This document shows, one piece after another, positions 9,534-18,619 of a stretch of 64,000 nt of DNA (position 1 is the first letter of the stretch; each line of letters starts with the position of its first letter). The stretch comes from Shewanella vesiculosa. GTDB lineage: Bacteria > Pseudomonadota > Gammaproteobacteria > Enterobacterales > Shewanellaceae. The position numbers were made by a program, and so were the translations under genes. Location of the stretch: positions 1,798,001 through 1,862,000 of the forward strand of contig NZ_CP073588.1 in NCBI RefSeq assembly GCF_021560015.1. Direction: 5' to 3'. The notes below the pieces were generated by a model. That model was given only the letters and a program-made list of their open reading frames with translations. It was not told the origin of the DNA and searched no databases.

Positions 9534-11027
9534 TTATTTGAGGTCAATACTCATGTTAGGACCGCTAACCGCTTCTGCATCAAACCAGCGTGTCGTAATG
9601 GTTTTGGTTTCAGTGCAAAAACGTACAGCTTGCTTACCATATGCGTGTTGATCACCATAGAAACTGCCTTTCCAACCTGTAAACGAGAAGAAAGGTAGTG
9701 GCACAGGAATAGGAACGTTAATCCCTACTTGGCCAACTTCTATTTCATGTTGATATTTACGCGCTGCGCCGCCTGATGCGGTAAAGATTGAGGTACCGTT
9801 ACCATAAGGGCTGTTGTTAACCAGTTCGATAGCATCGTCTAAGTTATCCGCTTCCATACAACACAGTACTGGACCAAAAATCTCTTCTTTGTAAATGCTC
9901 ATGTCGGTGGTGACATTGGTGAACATGGTTGGGCCAACCCAGTTACCAGACTCATAACCTGCAACAGTGAAATCGGTTCCATCGAGTAAGCAATCAGCAC
10001 CTTCTGCTTTGCCTTGAGCAATCAGTTTTAGGACACGCTCTTTTGCCGCAGGGCTGATAACAGGGCCATAAGCAGCATCTTTGTCATCCCATAAACCAGG
10101 ACGAACCTTAGCTAACGCTTCTTTTAATTCAGGGATCCACTCTTTGGCTTTACCGACAAAAATGGCGACTGAAATGGCCATACAACGCTGACCTGCAGCG
10201 CCAACCGAGGCACCGACCATGTTATTGATCACTTGTTGCTTGTTCGCATCAGGCATGATCACACAATGGTTTTTTGCCCCTGCAAACGCTTGTACCCGTT
10301 TGAGGTTATCAGTGCCGGTTTTATAAATGTATTGGCCCACACCCACAGACCCCACAAACGAAATCGCTTTAATTGCTGGGTCTCGTAGTAAAATATCAAC
10401 CGCGGTTTTGTCACCATGGATAAGTTGTAACACGCCTTTTGGTGCGCCCGCTTCAACAAATAACTCCACTAAACGTTGTGGCGTCATGGGATCTTGTTCA
10501 GACGGTTTTAAAATAAAGGTATTACCGCAAGCAATTGATAATGGGAACATCCATAATGGGATCATCGCAGGGAAGTTAAACGGAGTAATACCGGCACACA
10601 CACCTAATGGTTGCGTGTAGCTATACGTATCGATATTACGAGCAACGTTTTCTACCGTTTCACCCATCATTAACGACGCAACACCACAAGCATGTTCAGC
10701 AACTTCAATCCCGCGCCATACATCACCTTTAGCATCTTCAAAGGTTTTACCGGTTTCTTGCGCTAAAATTGTCGCTAATTCGTCGTGATGCTCTTTGAGC
10801 AAATGTTGGTAACGCAACATAACCCGAGCACGTTCAGACACGGGAACTTCTTTCCAGGTTTTAAACGCTTCTTTAGCACTGTGAATAGCCAGCTCGACTT
10901 CGGCGGTAGTAGCGCAGTTTATTTTTGCGATAACGCTGTTGTTAGCAGGGTTAGTCACATCAATATTGCGATCGCCGCCACCAAAGGTGAATTCGCCATC
11001 AATATAATGCTTAACTTGTGTAGTCAT
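9534..11027 (-). CDS. mmsA: Methylmalonate-semialdehyde dehydrogenase (CoA-acylating)
   Basis: 497-residue aldehyde dehydrogenase that turns methylmalonate semialdehyde into propionyl-CoA. The ALDH fold is clear: [28 protein letters not shown], and the catalytic Cys in [11 protein letters not shown]. The C-terminal [19 protein letters not shown] is typical of MmsA. An upstream in-frame extension of 34 codons exists, but the ATG at 11025-11027 has GAGGA at the right spacing and matches the family N-terminus ([12 protein letters not shown]). It is the second gene of the ivd operon, 162 bases after ivdA. Confidence 0.93.
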   Translation of the reverse strand: MTTQVKHYIDGEFTFGGGDRNIDVTNPANNSVIAKINCATTAEVELAIHSAKEAFKTWKEVPVSERARVMLRYQHLLKEHHDELATILAQETGKTFEDAKGDVWRGIEVAEHACGVASLMMGETVENVARNIDTYSYTQPLGVCAGITPFNFPAMIPLWMFPLSIACGNTFILKPSEQDPMTPQRLVELFVEAGAPKGVLQLIHGDKTAVDILLRDPAIKAISFVGSVGVGQYIYKTGTDNLKRVQAFAGAKNHCVIMPDANKQQVINNMVGASVGAAGQRCMAISVAIFVGKAKEWIPELKEALAKVRPGLWDDKDAAYGPVISPAAKERVLKLIAQGKAEGADCLLDGTDFTVAGYESGNWVGPTMFTNVTTDMSIYKEEIFGPVLCCMEADNLDDAIELVNNSPYGNGTSIFTASGGAARKYQHEIEVGQVGINVPIPVPLPFFSFTGWKGSFYGDQHAYGKQAVRFCTETKTITTRWFDAEAVSGPNMSIDLK

Positions 11028-11189
11028 GTGGTTTTCCTCGATCCTTGAACATCTATGAGTGAGTAACATCACTCGTATTGAGTTATTGCACAGGTAATGC
11101 CGTTTATTATGTTTGTCAGTCTCACTCATTGAGTGGCTGGATGTACATTTACCTGCGCAGTGGTCTTATTGAACTTAGCGAGTGTGGCT

Positions 11190-12383
11190 TTATTCCACTT
11201 CTATCGCCATCGCGGTGGCTTCACCACCACCAATACATAGTGATGCCACGCCGCGCTTAAGACCACGGGCTTTTAAGGCATAAATCAATGTCACTAATAA
11301 ACGTGCGCCAGAACAACCAATTGGATGACCTAATGCACAAGCACCGCCGTTAACATTGACTTTGCTGTTATCTAAACCAAGTTCAGACACGGCAAGCATG
11401 GTTACCATGGCAAATGCTTCGTTAATTTCATATAAATCAACGTCATCTTTACTCCACTGCACTTTTTCGAACAGTTTTTGCATCGCGCCAACGGGAGCTG
11501 TGGTAAACATTGATGGTTCTTGCGAATGAGTCGTATGGCCTTTAATGGTCGCCATAACGGTTAGACCTAACTGAGTGGCTTTCTCACGGGTCATTAACAT
11601 CAGTGCCGCAGCGCCATCTGATATTGAACTTGAATTAGCCGCAGTAATGGTGCCGTCTTTAGTAAAAGCAGGACGTAAACTGGGGATTTTTTCAGGACGA
11701 GCGTTTCCAGGCTGTTCATCGATATCAACACTGATATCACCACCGCGAGCACTTACGGTGACAGATACCACTTCATCTTTAAACGCTCCCGACTGAATCG
11801 CTGCATTGGCTTTTTCCAGTGATGACAATGCGAAAGCATCCATTTGTTCACGGGTTAAGCCAAAATCATCGGCCGTTTTTTGTGCAAACGTGCCCATAGC
11901 GCCGCCAGTGTAGGCATCTTCAAGGCCATCTAAAAACATATGGTCCATTACTTTACCGTGCCCCATACGCATTCCGCTTCGAGCTTTGTCGAGTAAATAT
12001 GGCGCTCTGCTCATGTTTTCCATGCCGCCAGCTACGACCACTTGGCTGCTGCCGGCTTTAATTAAGTCGTGAGCTAACATGACGGTTTTCATACCTGAAC
12101 CACAGACTTTATTCACTGTTGTGGCACCAACACTTAGAGGTAAACCGGCACCTAATGTGGCTTGACGAGCTGGTGCTTGGCCAAGACCAGCAGGCAACAC
12201 ACAGCCCATTAGCACTTCATCTACGCTATCGGCACTGATCCCCGTTTGGGCTAAAAGGCCTTTAATCGCCGTGGCCGCTAACACTGGCGACGCGACCTCA
12301 GACAATGCACCTTGAAACCCACCCATTGGTGTACGCTTCGCGGCAACAATAACGATATCTTGACCTGTTTGCTCTGTACTCAT
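11190..12383 (-). CDS. ivdA: Acetyl-CoA C-acyltransferase (thiolase) of isoleucine degradation
   Basis: 397-residue thiolase that cleaves 2-methylacetoacetyl-CoA to acetyl-CoA and propionyl-CoA. Active-site Cys94 sits in NKVCGSGMK. The C-terminal NGGACALGHPIGCSGAR has the His and second Cys. The ATG at 12381-12383 follows GGAG by five bases; a GTG two codons upstream is less likely. First gene of the ivd operon. A 16-bp ACGT-containing palindrome about 60 bases upstream (12444-12459) is a likely operator. Confidence 0.9.
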   Translation of the reverse strand: MSTEQTGQDIVIVAAKRTPMGGFQGALSEVASPVLAATAIKGLLAQTGISADSVDEVLMGCVLPAGLGQAPARQATLGAGLPLSVGATTVNKVCGSGMKTVMLAHDLIKAGSSQVVVAGGMENMSRAPYLLDKARSGMRMGHGKVMDHMFLDGLEDAYTGGAMGTFAQKTADDFGLTREQMDAFALSSLEKANAAIQSGAFKDEVVSVTVSARGGDISVDIDEQPGNARPEKIPSLRPAFTKDGTITAANSSSISDGAAALMLMTREKATQLGLTVMATIKGHTTHSQEPSMFTTAPVGAMQKLFEKVQWSKDDVDLYEINEAFAMVTMLAVSELGLDNSKVNVNGGACALGHPIGCSGARLLVTLIYALKARGLKRGVASLCIGGGEATAMAIEVE

Positions 12384-12443
12384 AACCACTCCAATTCACT
12401 GCGCTTTAAAAATTATTGAAAATAATATCACACCACTTTGACG

Positions 12444-12459
12444 TTGACGCTAACGTAAA
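12444..12459. promoter_or_regulatory. Putative LiuR-like operator upstream of ivdA
   Basis: TTGACGCTAACGTAAA is a near-palindrome (6 of 8 pairs) of the ACGT type predicted for LiuR, the MerR-family regulator of branched-chain amino acid degradation. It lies about 60 bases before the ivdA start. The regulator assignment is from memory of comparative studies and not proven here. Confidence 0.5.
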
Positions 12460-12750
12460 GCAAGTAAAAAATGGTCTAAAAGGTGATGTTAATCTCATGG
12501 CGTTGTCATCGAAGATTTACACTGGATAAAAAAACACTAGAAATGGTAGCTAACTAACTGTTTATAAATTAGTTATTATCAGGAGGTCTTACTGTGGAAA
12601 ATTGGATTACACTTTAGTCTATGAAGTGGCCCCAGCATGAACAATTGTGCTATGAGTGCTAATAATTGACGACAAATTTTAGTGATTAATCTCATTTTAG
12701 CGGCTGATAGCAATACATCAGAATAGTGACATTCTGGAGAGTAGATAAAC

Positions 12751-12786
12751 AAAAAAGGCTATTTCACGTTATCGCGTAATAGCCTT
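12751..12786 (-). terminator. Rho-independent terminator of metA
   Basis: Stem AAGGCTATT (12755-12763) pairs with AATAGCCTT (12778-12786). On the minus strand it is followed by a run of six T. It lies about 60 bases after the metA stop. Confidence 0.85.
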
Positions 12787-12843
12787 AATAAAAGTCACCT
12801 CAACGCAACAAAATAAACGCGTATAAAATTGAATAATAAGTGA

Positions 12844-13788
12844 TTATTTTTTACTTTCCCATGGCGTTTTGGCGTTCATGTCGGACAGATCATAAGGCGT
12901 TAACTGATAGACATAATAATTAAGCCAATTGCTGATCAATAAACTGCCATGACTATGCCAACGCACGATAGGATCTTGGTTTGGATCGTCTTGACGATAA
13001 TAATTTTGTGGAATATCAGGATTAAGATCTAGGCCTTTATCGCGCACATACTCGTCATTCAAGGTATCTTTTTGATACTCAGGATGACCCATAACAAACA
13101 CGTTACGATTATCGCGACTAAGAACAATATAGGCTCCAGCATCATCAGACTCTGCCAATACGTCTAAATCAGGATGTTGGCGAACTTGTTCAATATCCAT
13201 TTCGGCGAAGCGAGAATGTGGCGCAAAAAATTCATCATCAAACCCCCGCAATAATGGATGTGGATCGCTGGTGCGATGATGATTAAATACCCCCGAACGT
13301 TTAGTGGCCAACAACTTACGTTCTAAATTGTAAAGATGATAGAAACCCGCATGAGCAGCCCAGCACAGAAATAATACTGATGTCACATGTTTCTGCGACC
13401 AATCAATGATCTCGCGAATATGGTCCCAATAGACCACATCTTTAAAGTCAATTTGGCCTAAAGGCGCGCCAGTAATAATCAAGCCATCGTAATTGTTGTG
13501 CTTGATCTCTTCAAAATCACGATAAAAAGTATTCATGTGATCCACAGAAGTGTGCTTTGACTCTTTATCATGGATGCGTAATAAATCAACCCCGACTTGC
13601 AATGGCGTATTACCCAATAAGCGCAATAGCTGGGTTTCAGTTTCAATTTTATTGGGCATTAAATTCAAGATTAATACCCGCATTGGACGAATGTCCTGAT
13701 TAGCCGCACGGGTTTCAGACATCACAAAGATATTTTCTGACTCTAAAATACCTGCTGCTGGCAGGTTATCTGGAATTCTAACCGGCAT
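12844..13788 (-). CDS. metA: Homoserine O-succinyltransferase
   Basis: 314 residues, the usual length. Transfers succinyl from succinyl-CoA to homoserine, the first committed step of methionine synthesis. The nucleophile Cys142 lies in [15 protein letters not shown], and [11 protein letters not shown] carries the His/Glu of the catalytic triad; both match E. coli MetA positions. Also typical are the N-terminal [11 protein letters not shown] and [13 protein letters not shown]. The gene has its own terminator. The nearest promoter-type signal is an array of MetJ-like boxes about 340 bases upstream, so the mRNA probably has a long leader that can fold (14002-14074). Confidence 0.95.
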   Translation of the reverse strand: MPVRIPDNLPAAGILESENIFVMSETRAANQDIRPMRVLILNLMPNKIETETQLLRLLGNTPLQVGVDLLRIHDKESKHTSVDHMNTFYRDFEEIKHNNYDGLIITGAPLGQIDFKDVVYWDHIREIIDWSQKHVTSVLFLCWAAHAGFYHLYNLERKLLATKRSGVFNHHRTSDPHPLLRGFDDEFFAPHSRFAEMDIEQVRQHPDLDVLAESDDAGAYIVLSRDNRNVFVMGHPEYQKDTLNDEYVRDKGLDLNPDIPQNYYRQDDPNQDPIVRWHSHGSLLISNWLNYYVYQLTPYDLSDMNAKTPWESKK

Positions 13789-13853
13789 ACTGATTACCTT
13801 TTGTGTGAAGAAAATAAATTATCTTGTGTATTTAGCCATAATGATGAATTTGT

Positions 13854-13880
13854 CATATCGACCATATCGACCATATCGCA
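13854..13880. repeat. Short 9-bp tandem repeat in the metA leader
   Basis: CATATCGAC occurs twice in tandem (13854-13862, 13863-13871), followed by CATATCGCA. No function is apparent. Confidence 0.7.
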
Positions 13881-14001
13881 CTATCACTGCCACAGATAGA
13901 GCATGCCGAGGTGATGAGCGTATTTAGTCTTAGGTAAGTCACCGCTTAAGATCACAAAATCACCATAAATATTCGCCTAAAAAAACACCTAGATATTCTC
14001 A

Positions 14002-14074
14002 GGACTGTCAGCACATTACCATTGAAAATAATGTCTTACTTAGCGCTAAGGCGATGGATACGCTTTGACAGCCC
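14002..14074 (-). promoter_or_regulatory. Candidate structured RNA element in the metA leader
   Basis: On the minus strand GGGCUGUCA (14074-14066) pairs with UGACAGUCC (14010-14002), nine pairs including one G-U. Inside lie three further hairpins: GCG/CGC (14051-14063), CUUA-GCGC-UAAG (14039-14050) and ACAUUA/UAAUGU with a 10-base loop (14013-14034). Together they form a closed multi-branch junction. The G-U pair would be an A-C mismatch in plus-strand RNA, which favours the metA transcript. It does not look like the SAM-I riboswitch. Fold seen by eye only. Confidence 0.4.
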
Positions 14075-14126
14075 ATTATTGTCATCTAACTGATCACTCA
14101 TTGTTAGTCGCTTTCATCATACACAA

Positions 14127-14150
14127 GGATGTCTAGAAGTCTACACGTCT
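14127..14150. promoter_or_regulatory. MetJ-like operator, three tandem met boxes
   Basis: Three adjacent 8-mers, GGATGTCT, AGAAGTCT and ACACGTCT, match the met box AGACGTCT at 6, 7 and 7 of 8 positions. MetJ with S-adenosylmethionine represses methionine genes at such arrays. The array lies about 340 bases before metA and 66 bases before the divergent SDR gene, so it could act on either. Confidence 0.7.
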
Positions 14151-14216
14151 TTAGTTGAAATATTTTCTCGCTTGTTATCAATAGCCGATATTCCTATTAT
14201 AAGGCACCACATTACG

Positions 14217-14981
14217 ATGATGCTGACTATGTTAACAACCACGCCTACCGCAACGGCAATGATTATTGGGGCGACGTCGCAATTAAGCCAAGCGCTTGCA
14301 CGACAGCTATCTGAACAAAATGTATCCCTAGTGCTTTTTGTGCCAGATCCTGATGTATTAACCGATTTTTGTCGAACCTTACCAGGGGAAGTGAGCGTTT
14401 ACCCGTTAAGTATTTTTGAGCCTGAAACCTTAATTAAGCAACTCACTTCTGCATGGGAGCAGCACAATGGTGCTCATCTAGTGATCGTCAATACGGGTGT
14501 GAATCATTACGACGCGGCACTACCTTGGCCGATTGAACAAGATATTGTTGATATCAATGTCAGAGGATTTGCCGCCATCAGTAACTGTGTGTTTAAGTTG
14601 ATGTGTCAACAAGGTTATGGACAACTGGCGGCAATTAACTCAATAGCGGGCCAACGTGGTGGTCCAAATGTGGCTTATCATGCCTCTAAAGCGTTTGCCG
14701 CTAATTATCTGCAAGGTTTGTGCATGCATGCACAACGATTAAAATTACCTATTACGATTAGTGATATCCAGCTTGGCTTATATGATAAAGCGATGTTTCT
14801 CAATACGCGCTTTTTATTGTCGCCGATAGACAAGGTCGCTAAACAAATATTAACCGCCCTAAAAAAAGGTAAACGCCGAGTGTATGTCACTAAACGCTGG
14901 CGCTTTGTGGCGTGGATTAATCGCTTATTACCTGAATATATTTACAATACTCGCCATTGGAAACCGCGTAAAAAATCTTAA
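14217..14981 (+). CDS. SDR-family oxidoreductase
   Basis: Short-chain dehydrogenase of about 254 residues. After a short Thr-rich N-terminus comes IIGATSQLSQALA (nucleotide-binding loop, TGxxxGxG-like but weakened), NTGVNH, INSIAGQRGG with the catalytic Ser, and YHASK with the Tyr-x3-Lys dyad. The C-terminal region is basic (KKGKRRVYVTKRWRF) with a hydrophobic patch, as in membrane-associated SDRs. The start is uncertain: ATG at 14217, 14220 and 14229 are all possible, and a TTG at 14172 would extend it. Substrate unknown. It is divergent from metA and shares the intergenic MetJ-like boxes. Confidence 0.7.
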   Translation: MMLTMLTTTPTATAMIIGATSQLSQALARQLSEQNVSLVLFVPDPDVLTDFCRTLPGEVSVYPLSIFEPETLIKQLTSAWEQHNGAHLVIVNTGVNHYDAALPWPIEQDIVDINVRGFAAISNCVFKLMCQQGYGQLAAINSIAGQRGGPNVAYHASKAFAANYLQGLCMHAQRLKLPITISDIQLGLYDKAMFLNTRFLLSPIDKVAKQILTALKKGKRRVYVTKRWRFVAWINRLLPEYIYNTRHWKPRKKS

Positions 14982-14997
14982 TAAACAACACCAACAA

Positions 14998-15023
14998 AAA
15001 CAGGAACCCTTAGGTTCCTGTTT
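14998..15023 (+). terminator. Terminator after the SDR gene
   Basis: Perfect 11-bp stem AAACAGGAACC/GGTTCCTGTTT with a CTTA loop, 16 bases after the stop. The A and T flanks allow use from both sides, so it can also end ompW transcripts. Confidence 0.85.
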
Positions 15024-15071
15024 CGTTATCACTGCCATTATCGCAGAGGTATTCTAAGTAGCGTGAACGAC

Positions 15072-15719
15072 TTAAAACGTATAACCCACGCTGACCATGT
15101 AAACCCAAGGGTCAATATCGGTATCAACCACAACATGATCGGCACCCATATCAAAGCTCACATCAGTAGAAATTTGTGCATACCAAACTGACGCGTTAAC
15201 TAACCATTTTTTGTCAATTTGATAATCAAGACCAACTTGAGCCGCAAGTCCCCAAGAATTCGATAAGCTTAAATTTTCTAAGCCAAGATCTTTCGCATCT
15301 TGAGTAAATTCATTGTCATAGAAATTAGTAAAGTTAACGCCTAACCCCACATATGGACGTAAAGCTGACTGTGAATCACCAAAGTAGTATTGTGCTACTA
15401 GTGTTGGCGGTAATTGCTTTGAGTCTGCAATTTTACCTAATGCACCCAGTGAAACATCGTGGCTAAAAGGCGATGCTGCAAGTAATTCAATACCGACATT
15501 ATCAGTTAACATATAACCAAAGTTTAGCCCTAGCTGAACATCATTATCGACACTAAATTCAGCAACATTTGCCACTACTGGGCTTGACTCATTTGGAGCA
15601 ACCATCGCCACACCGGCACGGACAATAATATCTCCAGCTTGATGGGCCGCAGCACTAAATGACAGGCCGGCAGATAATAAAGACACGGCAACTAAACTTA
15701 GGGTAATTTTCTTATTCAT
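15072..15719 (-). CDS. ompW: Outer-membrane protein OmpW family
   Basis: 215-residue precursor of a small eight-stranded beta-barrel that forms a hydrophobic channel in the outer membrane. The signal peptide ends SAAAHQAGDIIVRAG, the standard OmpW mature N-terminus. PPTLVAQYYFG and the terminal VSVGYTF, with aromatic C-terminus, are family hallmarks. An 18-codon upstream extension exists, but the ATG at 15717-15719 has GGAG at good spacing and begins the signal peptide. Two FNR/EtrA-type boxes upstream suggest control by oxygen or electron acceptor, as reported for OmpW in other bacteria. Confidence 0.9.
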   Translation of the reverse strand: MNKKITLSLVAVSLLSAGLSFSAAAHQAGDIIVRAGVAMVAPNESSPVVANVAEFSVDNDVQLGLNFGYMLTDNVGIELLAASPFSHDVSLGALGKIADSKQLPPTLVAQYYFGDSQSALRPYVGLGVNFTNFYDNEFTQDAKDLGLENLSLSNSWGLAAQVGLDYQIDKKWLVNASVWYAQISTDVSFDMGADHVVVDTDIDPWVYMVSVGYTF

Positions 15720-15809
15720 TTTTAACACTCCTTGGCAATGACAACTAGATGCAGTTGAGTGCATCCTCAACATTTGCCAACAACCTACATAAGTAATCTA
15801 TGAGTAACA

Positions 15810-15823
15810 TTGACATAGATCAA
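15810..15823. promoter_or_regulatory. FNR/EtrA-type box upstream of ompW
   Basis: TTGACATAGATCAA matches the FNR consensus TTGAT-N4-ATCAA at 9 of 10 positions, about 90 bases upstream of the ompW start. Confidence 0.6.
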
Positions 15824-15869
15824 CAAAAGCATAATACCCCTTTAGAGATAACAACTTAATTGAGTTAGC

Positions 15870-15883
15870 TTGATTTAGATCAC
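15870..15883. promoter_or_regulatory. Second FNR/CRP-type box upstream of ompW
   Basis: TTGATTTAGATCAC, 9 of 10 to TTGAT-N4-ATCAA. The ATCAC half also resembles a CRP half-site. It lies 46 bases beyond the first box and close to the end of the upstream gene. Confidence 0.5.
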
Positions 15884-15949
15884 ATATCAAACTGAGTAAA
15901 TCAGACTGTTAAGCGCATATTGAGAAAATATGAGAGGTCACAAAGAGCA

Positions 15950-16654
15950 TTATTTAAAGCTTAGAAATGGCTCAGTAATTATAGTTAGTTTAGGGTACTG
16001 GAGTAGCCATTTCTTTTGAATGACTCTAGATTTAAACACACTGATGTCGCGTTTAGGATTAGCATGTAAACTCAGAGAAAAAAGACAGGCTAATCCAAAA
16101 ACAGCGTCCACTTTAATCTCGTAGTCATGGGCCAATACTGTTGCAGAATTAGAGACTGTAAAAGGCATTTTTTGATTAATATGGGCAGCGACAGCAGGAC
16201 TGGTATTGACTAATTTAACCCCGACTGCCGTCTGTTTTTCAGGCCAATAAGACATGGCGTCAAGACATGATAAATAAGCAGGATCGTTATTTCTGAGATG
16301 CATTCTGGCTTGATTTTTCACTGACCATGGCAAATCGGCTTGCAGCCTTAGTTTGGCTTCAATCGAGCGATCACGCTCTACAGATACATCACTATCACAC
16401 CAGTAAATCACGTCGATATCATTTAATGCTTGTGACCTAATATGATGTAATTTATCCCATACCAAATTACGTACAAAGCCGGCAGCAATATACCAATCGC
16501 CAATATTGAAGTGGTTTAACACTTCACAGCATACTTGCAAGGCATTTAGACGCTGAGCATCTTGTTGCAACCATGTCGATAACTGCGCCTGTAACGCATC
16601 AGCCCCTGGTCGTTGCAACTCATTACTCACACAAGGTTCTTTAGCTGGCGTCAT
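15950..16654 (-). CDS. Nucleotidyltransferase family protein (DUF925-like)
   Basis: About 234 residues. AAGFVRNLVWDKLH and LNDIDVIYWC give the G-x-R and D-x-D pattern of a minimal nucleotidyltransferase fold. PWSVKNQARMHLRN and a C-terminal KKWLLQYPKL are typical of the DUF925 family, whose substrate is unknown. The ATG at 16654 overlaps the end of maiA by 14 bases; a longer form begins further inside maiA. Translational coupling to maiA is likely, although no link to tyrosine breakdown is known to me. Confidence 0.75.
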   Translation of the reverse strand: MTPAKEPCVSNELQRPGADALQAQLSTWLQQDAQRLNALQVCCEVLNHFNIGDWYIAAGFVRNLVWDKLHHIRSQALNDIDVIYWCDSDVSVERDRSIEAKLRLQADLPWSVKNQARMHLRNNDPAYLSCLDAMSYWPEKQTAVGVKLVNTSPAVAAHINQKMPFTVSNSATVLAHDYEIKVDAVFGLACLFSLSLHANPKRDISVFKSRVIQKKWLLQYPKLTIITEPFLSFK

Positions 16655-17291
16655 GCTGCTGCTCTGGTGCAGCGTCAGCAAATGCACTTAATTGCTGGCA
16701 CTCATGCCAAATCCTGACAATATTGGGGTACGCGGCCAGCTCTAAGTTAAAGCGTTTGGCATTATACACTTGGGGGATCAAACAAATATCAGCCAGCGAA
16801 GGCGTATCCCCAAAACAGAAGCGTCCAGAATATTGGCCTAGTTGCACTTCCAGTGCAGTAAAACCAACATGGATCCAATGATGATACCAACGCATTTTAT
16901 CGGCTTCAGACACGCCCATTTCGTTGACTAAATATTGTAATACTCGCAAATTGTCTAAAGGGTGAATTTCACACGCAATGGCCTGAGCCATACTACGTAC
17001 AATGGCACGATCTTCAATATTGCTTGGCAGTAGATGATGATCTGGATACTTATCTTCGAGATACTCAATAATGGCCAGTGATTGCGACAATGTCAGCTCA
17101 CCCTGCTCGCCGCTATCAACAAAGGCCGGCACTAAATGCTGTGGATTTAATTGATGAAAACTGGCACTGTGTTGCTCACCGCCATTATTAACTAAATGCA
17201 CCGAAATATGTTCTGCGGATAACTGCTTTAAGTTTAATGCTATACGAACCCGATAAGCCGCACTTGAGCGCCAATAACCATAGAGCTTCAT
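16641..17291 (-). CDS. maiA: Maleylacetoacetate isomerase (zeta-class GST)
   Basis: 216 residues with an N-terminal thioredoxin-like domain carrying SSAAYRVRIALNLK, the zeta-GST active-site signature (SSCSWRVRIAL in other species; here Cys is replaced by Ala), and an all-helical C-terminal domain (RFCFGDTPSLADICLIPQVYNA). Uses glutathione to isomerise maleylacetoacetate to fumarylacetoacetate, the substrate of FahA, encoded just upstream. A hairpin in the 105-base gap to fahA may reduce read-through. Confidence 0.9.
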   Translation of the reverse strand: MKLYGYWRSSAAYRVRIALNLKQLSAEHISVHLVNNGGEQHSASFHQLNPQHLVPAFVDSGEQGELTLSQSLAIIEYLEDKYPDHHLLPSNIEDRAIVRSMAQAIACEIHPLDNLRVLQYLVNEMGVSEADKMRWYHHWIHVGFTALEVQLGQYSGRFCFGDTPSLADICLIPQVYNAKRFNLELAAYPNIVRIWHECQQLSAFADAAPEQQHDAS

Positions 17292-17329
17292 GTCAATTTC
17301 CTTATTTTTATTTTATTGTGCCTAACAAA

Positions 17330-17359
17330 AAGGCAATAACGACTGAACGCTATTGCCTT
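17330..17359 (-). terminator. Hairpin between fahA and maiA
   Basis: Stem AAGGCAATA/TATTGCCTT with a 12-base loop, followed by TTTTG on the minus strand. Possible terminator or attenuator; it may make maiA expression lower than fahA. Confidence 0.6.
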
Positions 17360-17396
17360 AATTATGTCGATTTACATTAACATTACCCTAATAATC

Positions 17397-18383
17397 TTAG
17401 GCTTTGTACTCAACCACTTTTTGATCGATAGAACCAAAAATACTCACACCGTTTTCATCAAACATTTCGATACGTACCGTATCGCCAAAGTGCATAAAAG
17501 GTGTTGAGGCTTTACCGTCGGCAATAATTTCAAGCATGCGCTTTTCAGCCAAACAGCTTGAGCCAGCACTGCGGTCATAGTTTGAAATAGTGCCAGAACC
17601 AATAATCGCACCGCTGCCCAATGGGCGAGTTTTAGCCACATGTGATACTAACTGACTAAAGTTAAAAGTCATGTCCACGCCCGCATTAGGACGCCCAAAT
17701 AACTCACCATTTAAATGTGTTACTAGGGGTAAATGCACCTTGCTGTCTTGCCACTTATCACCTAATTCATCAGGGGTAATCGCAATAGGTGAAAACGCAC
17801 TTGATGGTTTAGATTGGAAAAAGCCAAAGCCTTTACCTAACTCGCCAGGGATTAAATTACGCAGTGAGACATCGTTAACCAACATCAATAATTTGATGTG
17901 CTTAGCGGCATCTTCGCTGCTAACACCCATGGCGACATCATCAGTGATAATGGCAATTTCAGATTCAAAATCAATACCAAATTCTTCACTGGCCATTTCG
18001 ATATCGGCTTTAGGCGCAATAAAACTGTCTGAGCCACCTTGATACACCAGAGGGTCGGTCCAAAAAGATGCCGGCATTTCAGCGCCACGCGCTTTGCGGA
18101 CCAATTCAACGTGATTGACATAAGCACTGCCATCGGCCCATTGATAAGCTCGTGGTAAAGGTGATAAGCAACGGCTTTCATCAAAATCTGCCGCATTATC
18201 CATATGCCCAGCGTTTAACGCTTCATATAACTCATTCAATTGTGGGTAAAGCAGATCCCAAGCATCTAATAATTGCTGCATAGTATGTGCAATAGCAGGT
18301 ACGGCGACGGTTTTGCTCAAATCTTTACTGACTAACATCAATTGGCCGTCGCGACGTCCGTTGTGATAACTTGCAAGTTTCAT
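17397..18383 (-). CDS. fahA: Fumarylacetoacetate hydrolase
   Basis: 328 residues; cleaves fumarylacetoacetate to fumarate and acetoacetate, the last step of tyrosine degradation. The metal-binding acidic residues lie in DFESEIAIITDDVAMG and in the segment LLMLVNDVSLRN. GSGTISNYDRSAGSSCLAEKR is the conserved FAH segment. Length fits the bacterial short form. Preceded at 18519-18536 by a very good TyrR box, so control by the neighbouring tyrR is likely. Confidence 0.92.
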   Translation of the reverse strand: MKLASYHNGRRDGQLMLVSKDLSKTVAVPAIAHTMQQLLDAWDLLYPQLNELYEALNAGHMDNAADFDESRCLSPLPRAYQWADGSAYVNHVELVRKARGAEMPASFWTDPLVYQGGSDSFIAPKADIEMASEEFGIDFESEIAIITDDVAMGVSSEDAAKHIKLLMLVNDVSLRNLIPGELGKGFGFFQSKPSSAFSPIAITPDELGDKWQDSKVHLPLVTHLNGELFGRPNAGVDMTFNFSQLVSHVAKTRPLGSGAIIGSGTISNYDRSAGSSCLAEKRMLEIIADGKASTPFMHFGDTVRIEMFDENGVSIFGSIDQKVVEYKA

Positions 18384-18518
18384 TATTGCTCCTAAATACT
18401 GGGTGAGCGCAGCGGATTATCCACACTACACGCTCAATTTGACGATACAAATAACCGATCACGGCAGAAAAACCTATAGCGTGAGCTCAATCACATTTTG
18501 TTGGCACTCACGTCTATT

Positions 18519-18536
18519 TGTAAATTATTCGTTACA
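18519..18536. promoter_or_regulatory. TyrR box upstream of fahA
   Basis: TGTAAATTATTCGTTACA matches the TyrR box TGTAAA-N6-TTTACA at 11 of 12 positions, with the essential G and C 14 bases apart. It lies 136 bases before fahA and after the tyrR stop. Confidence 0.75.
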
Positions 18537-18585
18537 TTAATAAAAACGCACCGCAAATACTGATTTACAGCGTTTATGTGACTAA

Positions 18586-18608
18586 AATGCCAGCAAAATA
18601 CTGGCATT
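18586..18608 (-). terminator. Terminator of tyrR
   Basis: Stem AATGCCAG/CTGGCATT with a 7-base loop, 12 bases after the tyrR stop. The T stretch on the minus strand is short (TTTTAG). Confidence 0.65.
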
Positions 18609-18619
18609 AAATCGTTACA

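Larger units (their letters stand above)
12384..12843. other. Intergenic region between ivdA and metA
   Basis: About 460 bases without a gene. It holds the ivd promoter region with the palindrome at 12444-12459 and, at the other end, the metA terminator. The middle part shows nothing I can name, apart from a chance AGGAGG before a seven-codon frame on the plus strand near 12580-12620. Confidence 0.6.

Noticed and set aside
12580..12620. AGGAGG followed by a GTG and seven codons upstream of ivdA, a possible leader peptide
   Set aside because: It is on the plus strand, opposite to both flanking genes, and has no gene downstream.
13789..14126. SAM-I riboswitch upstream of metA
   Set aside because: The conserved SAM-I core sequences are not present. 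MetJ-like boxes are found instead, and the fold is different.
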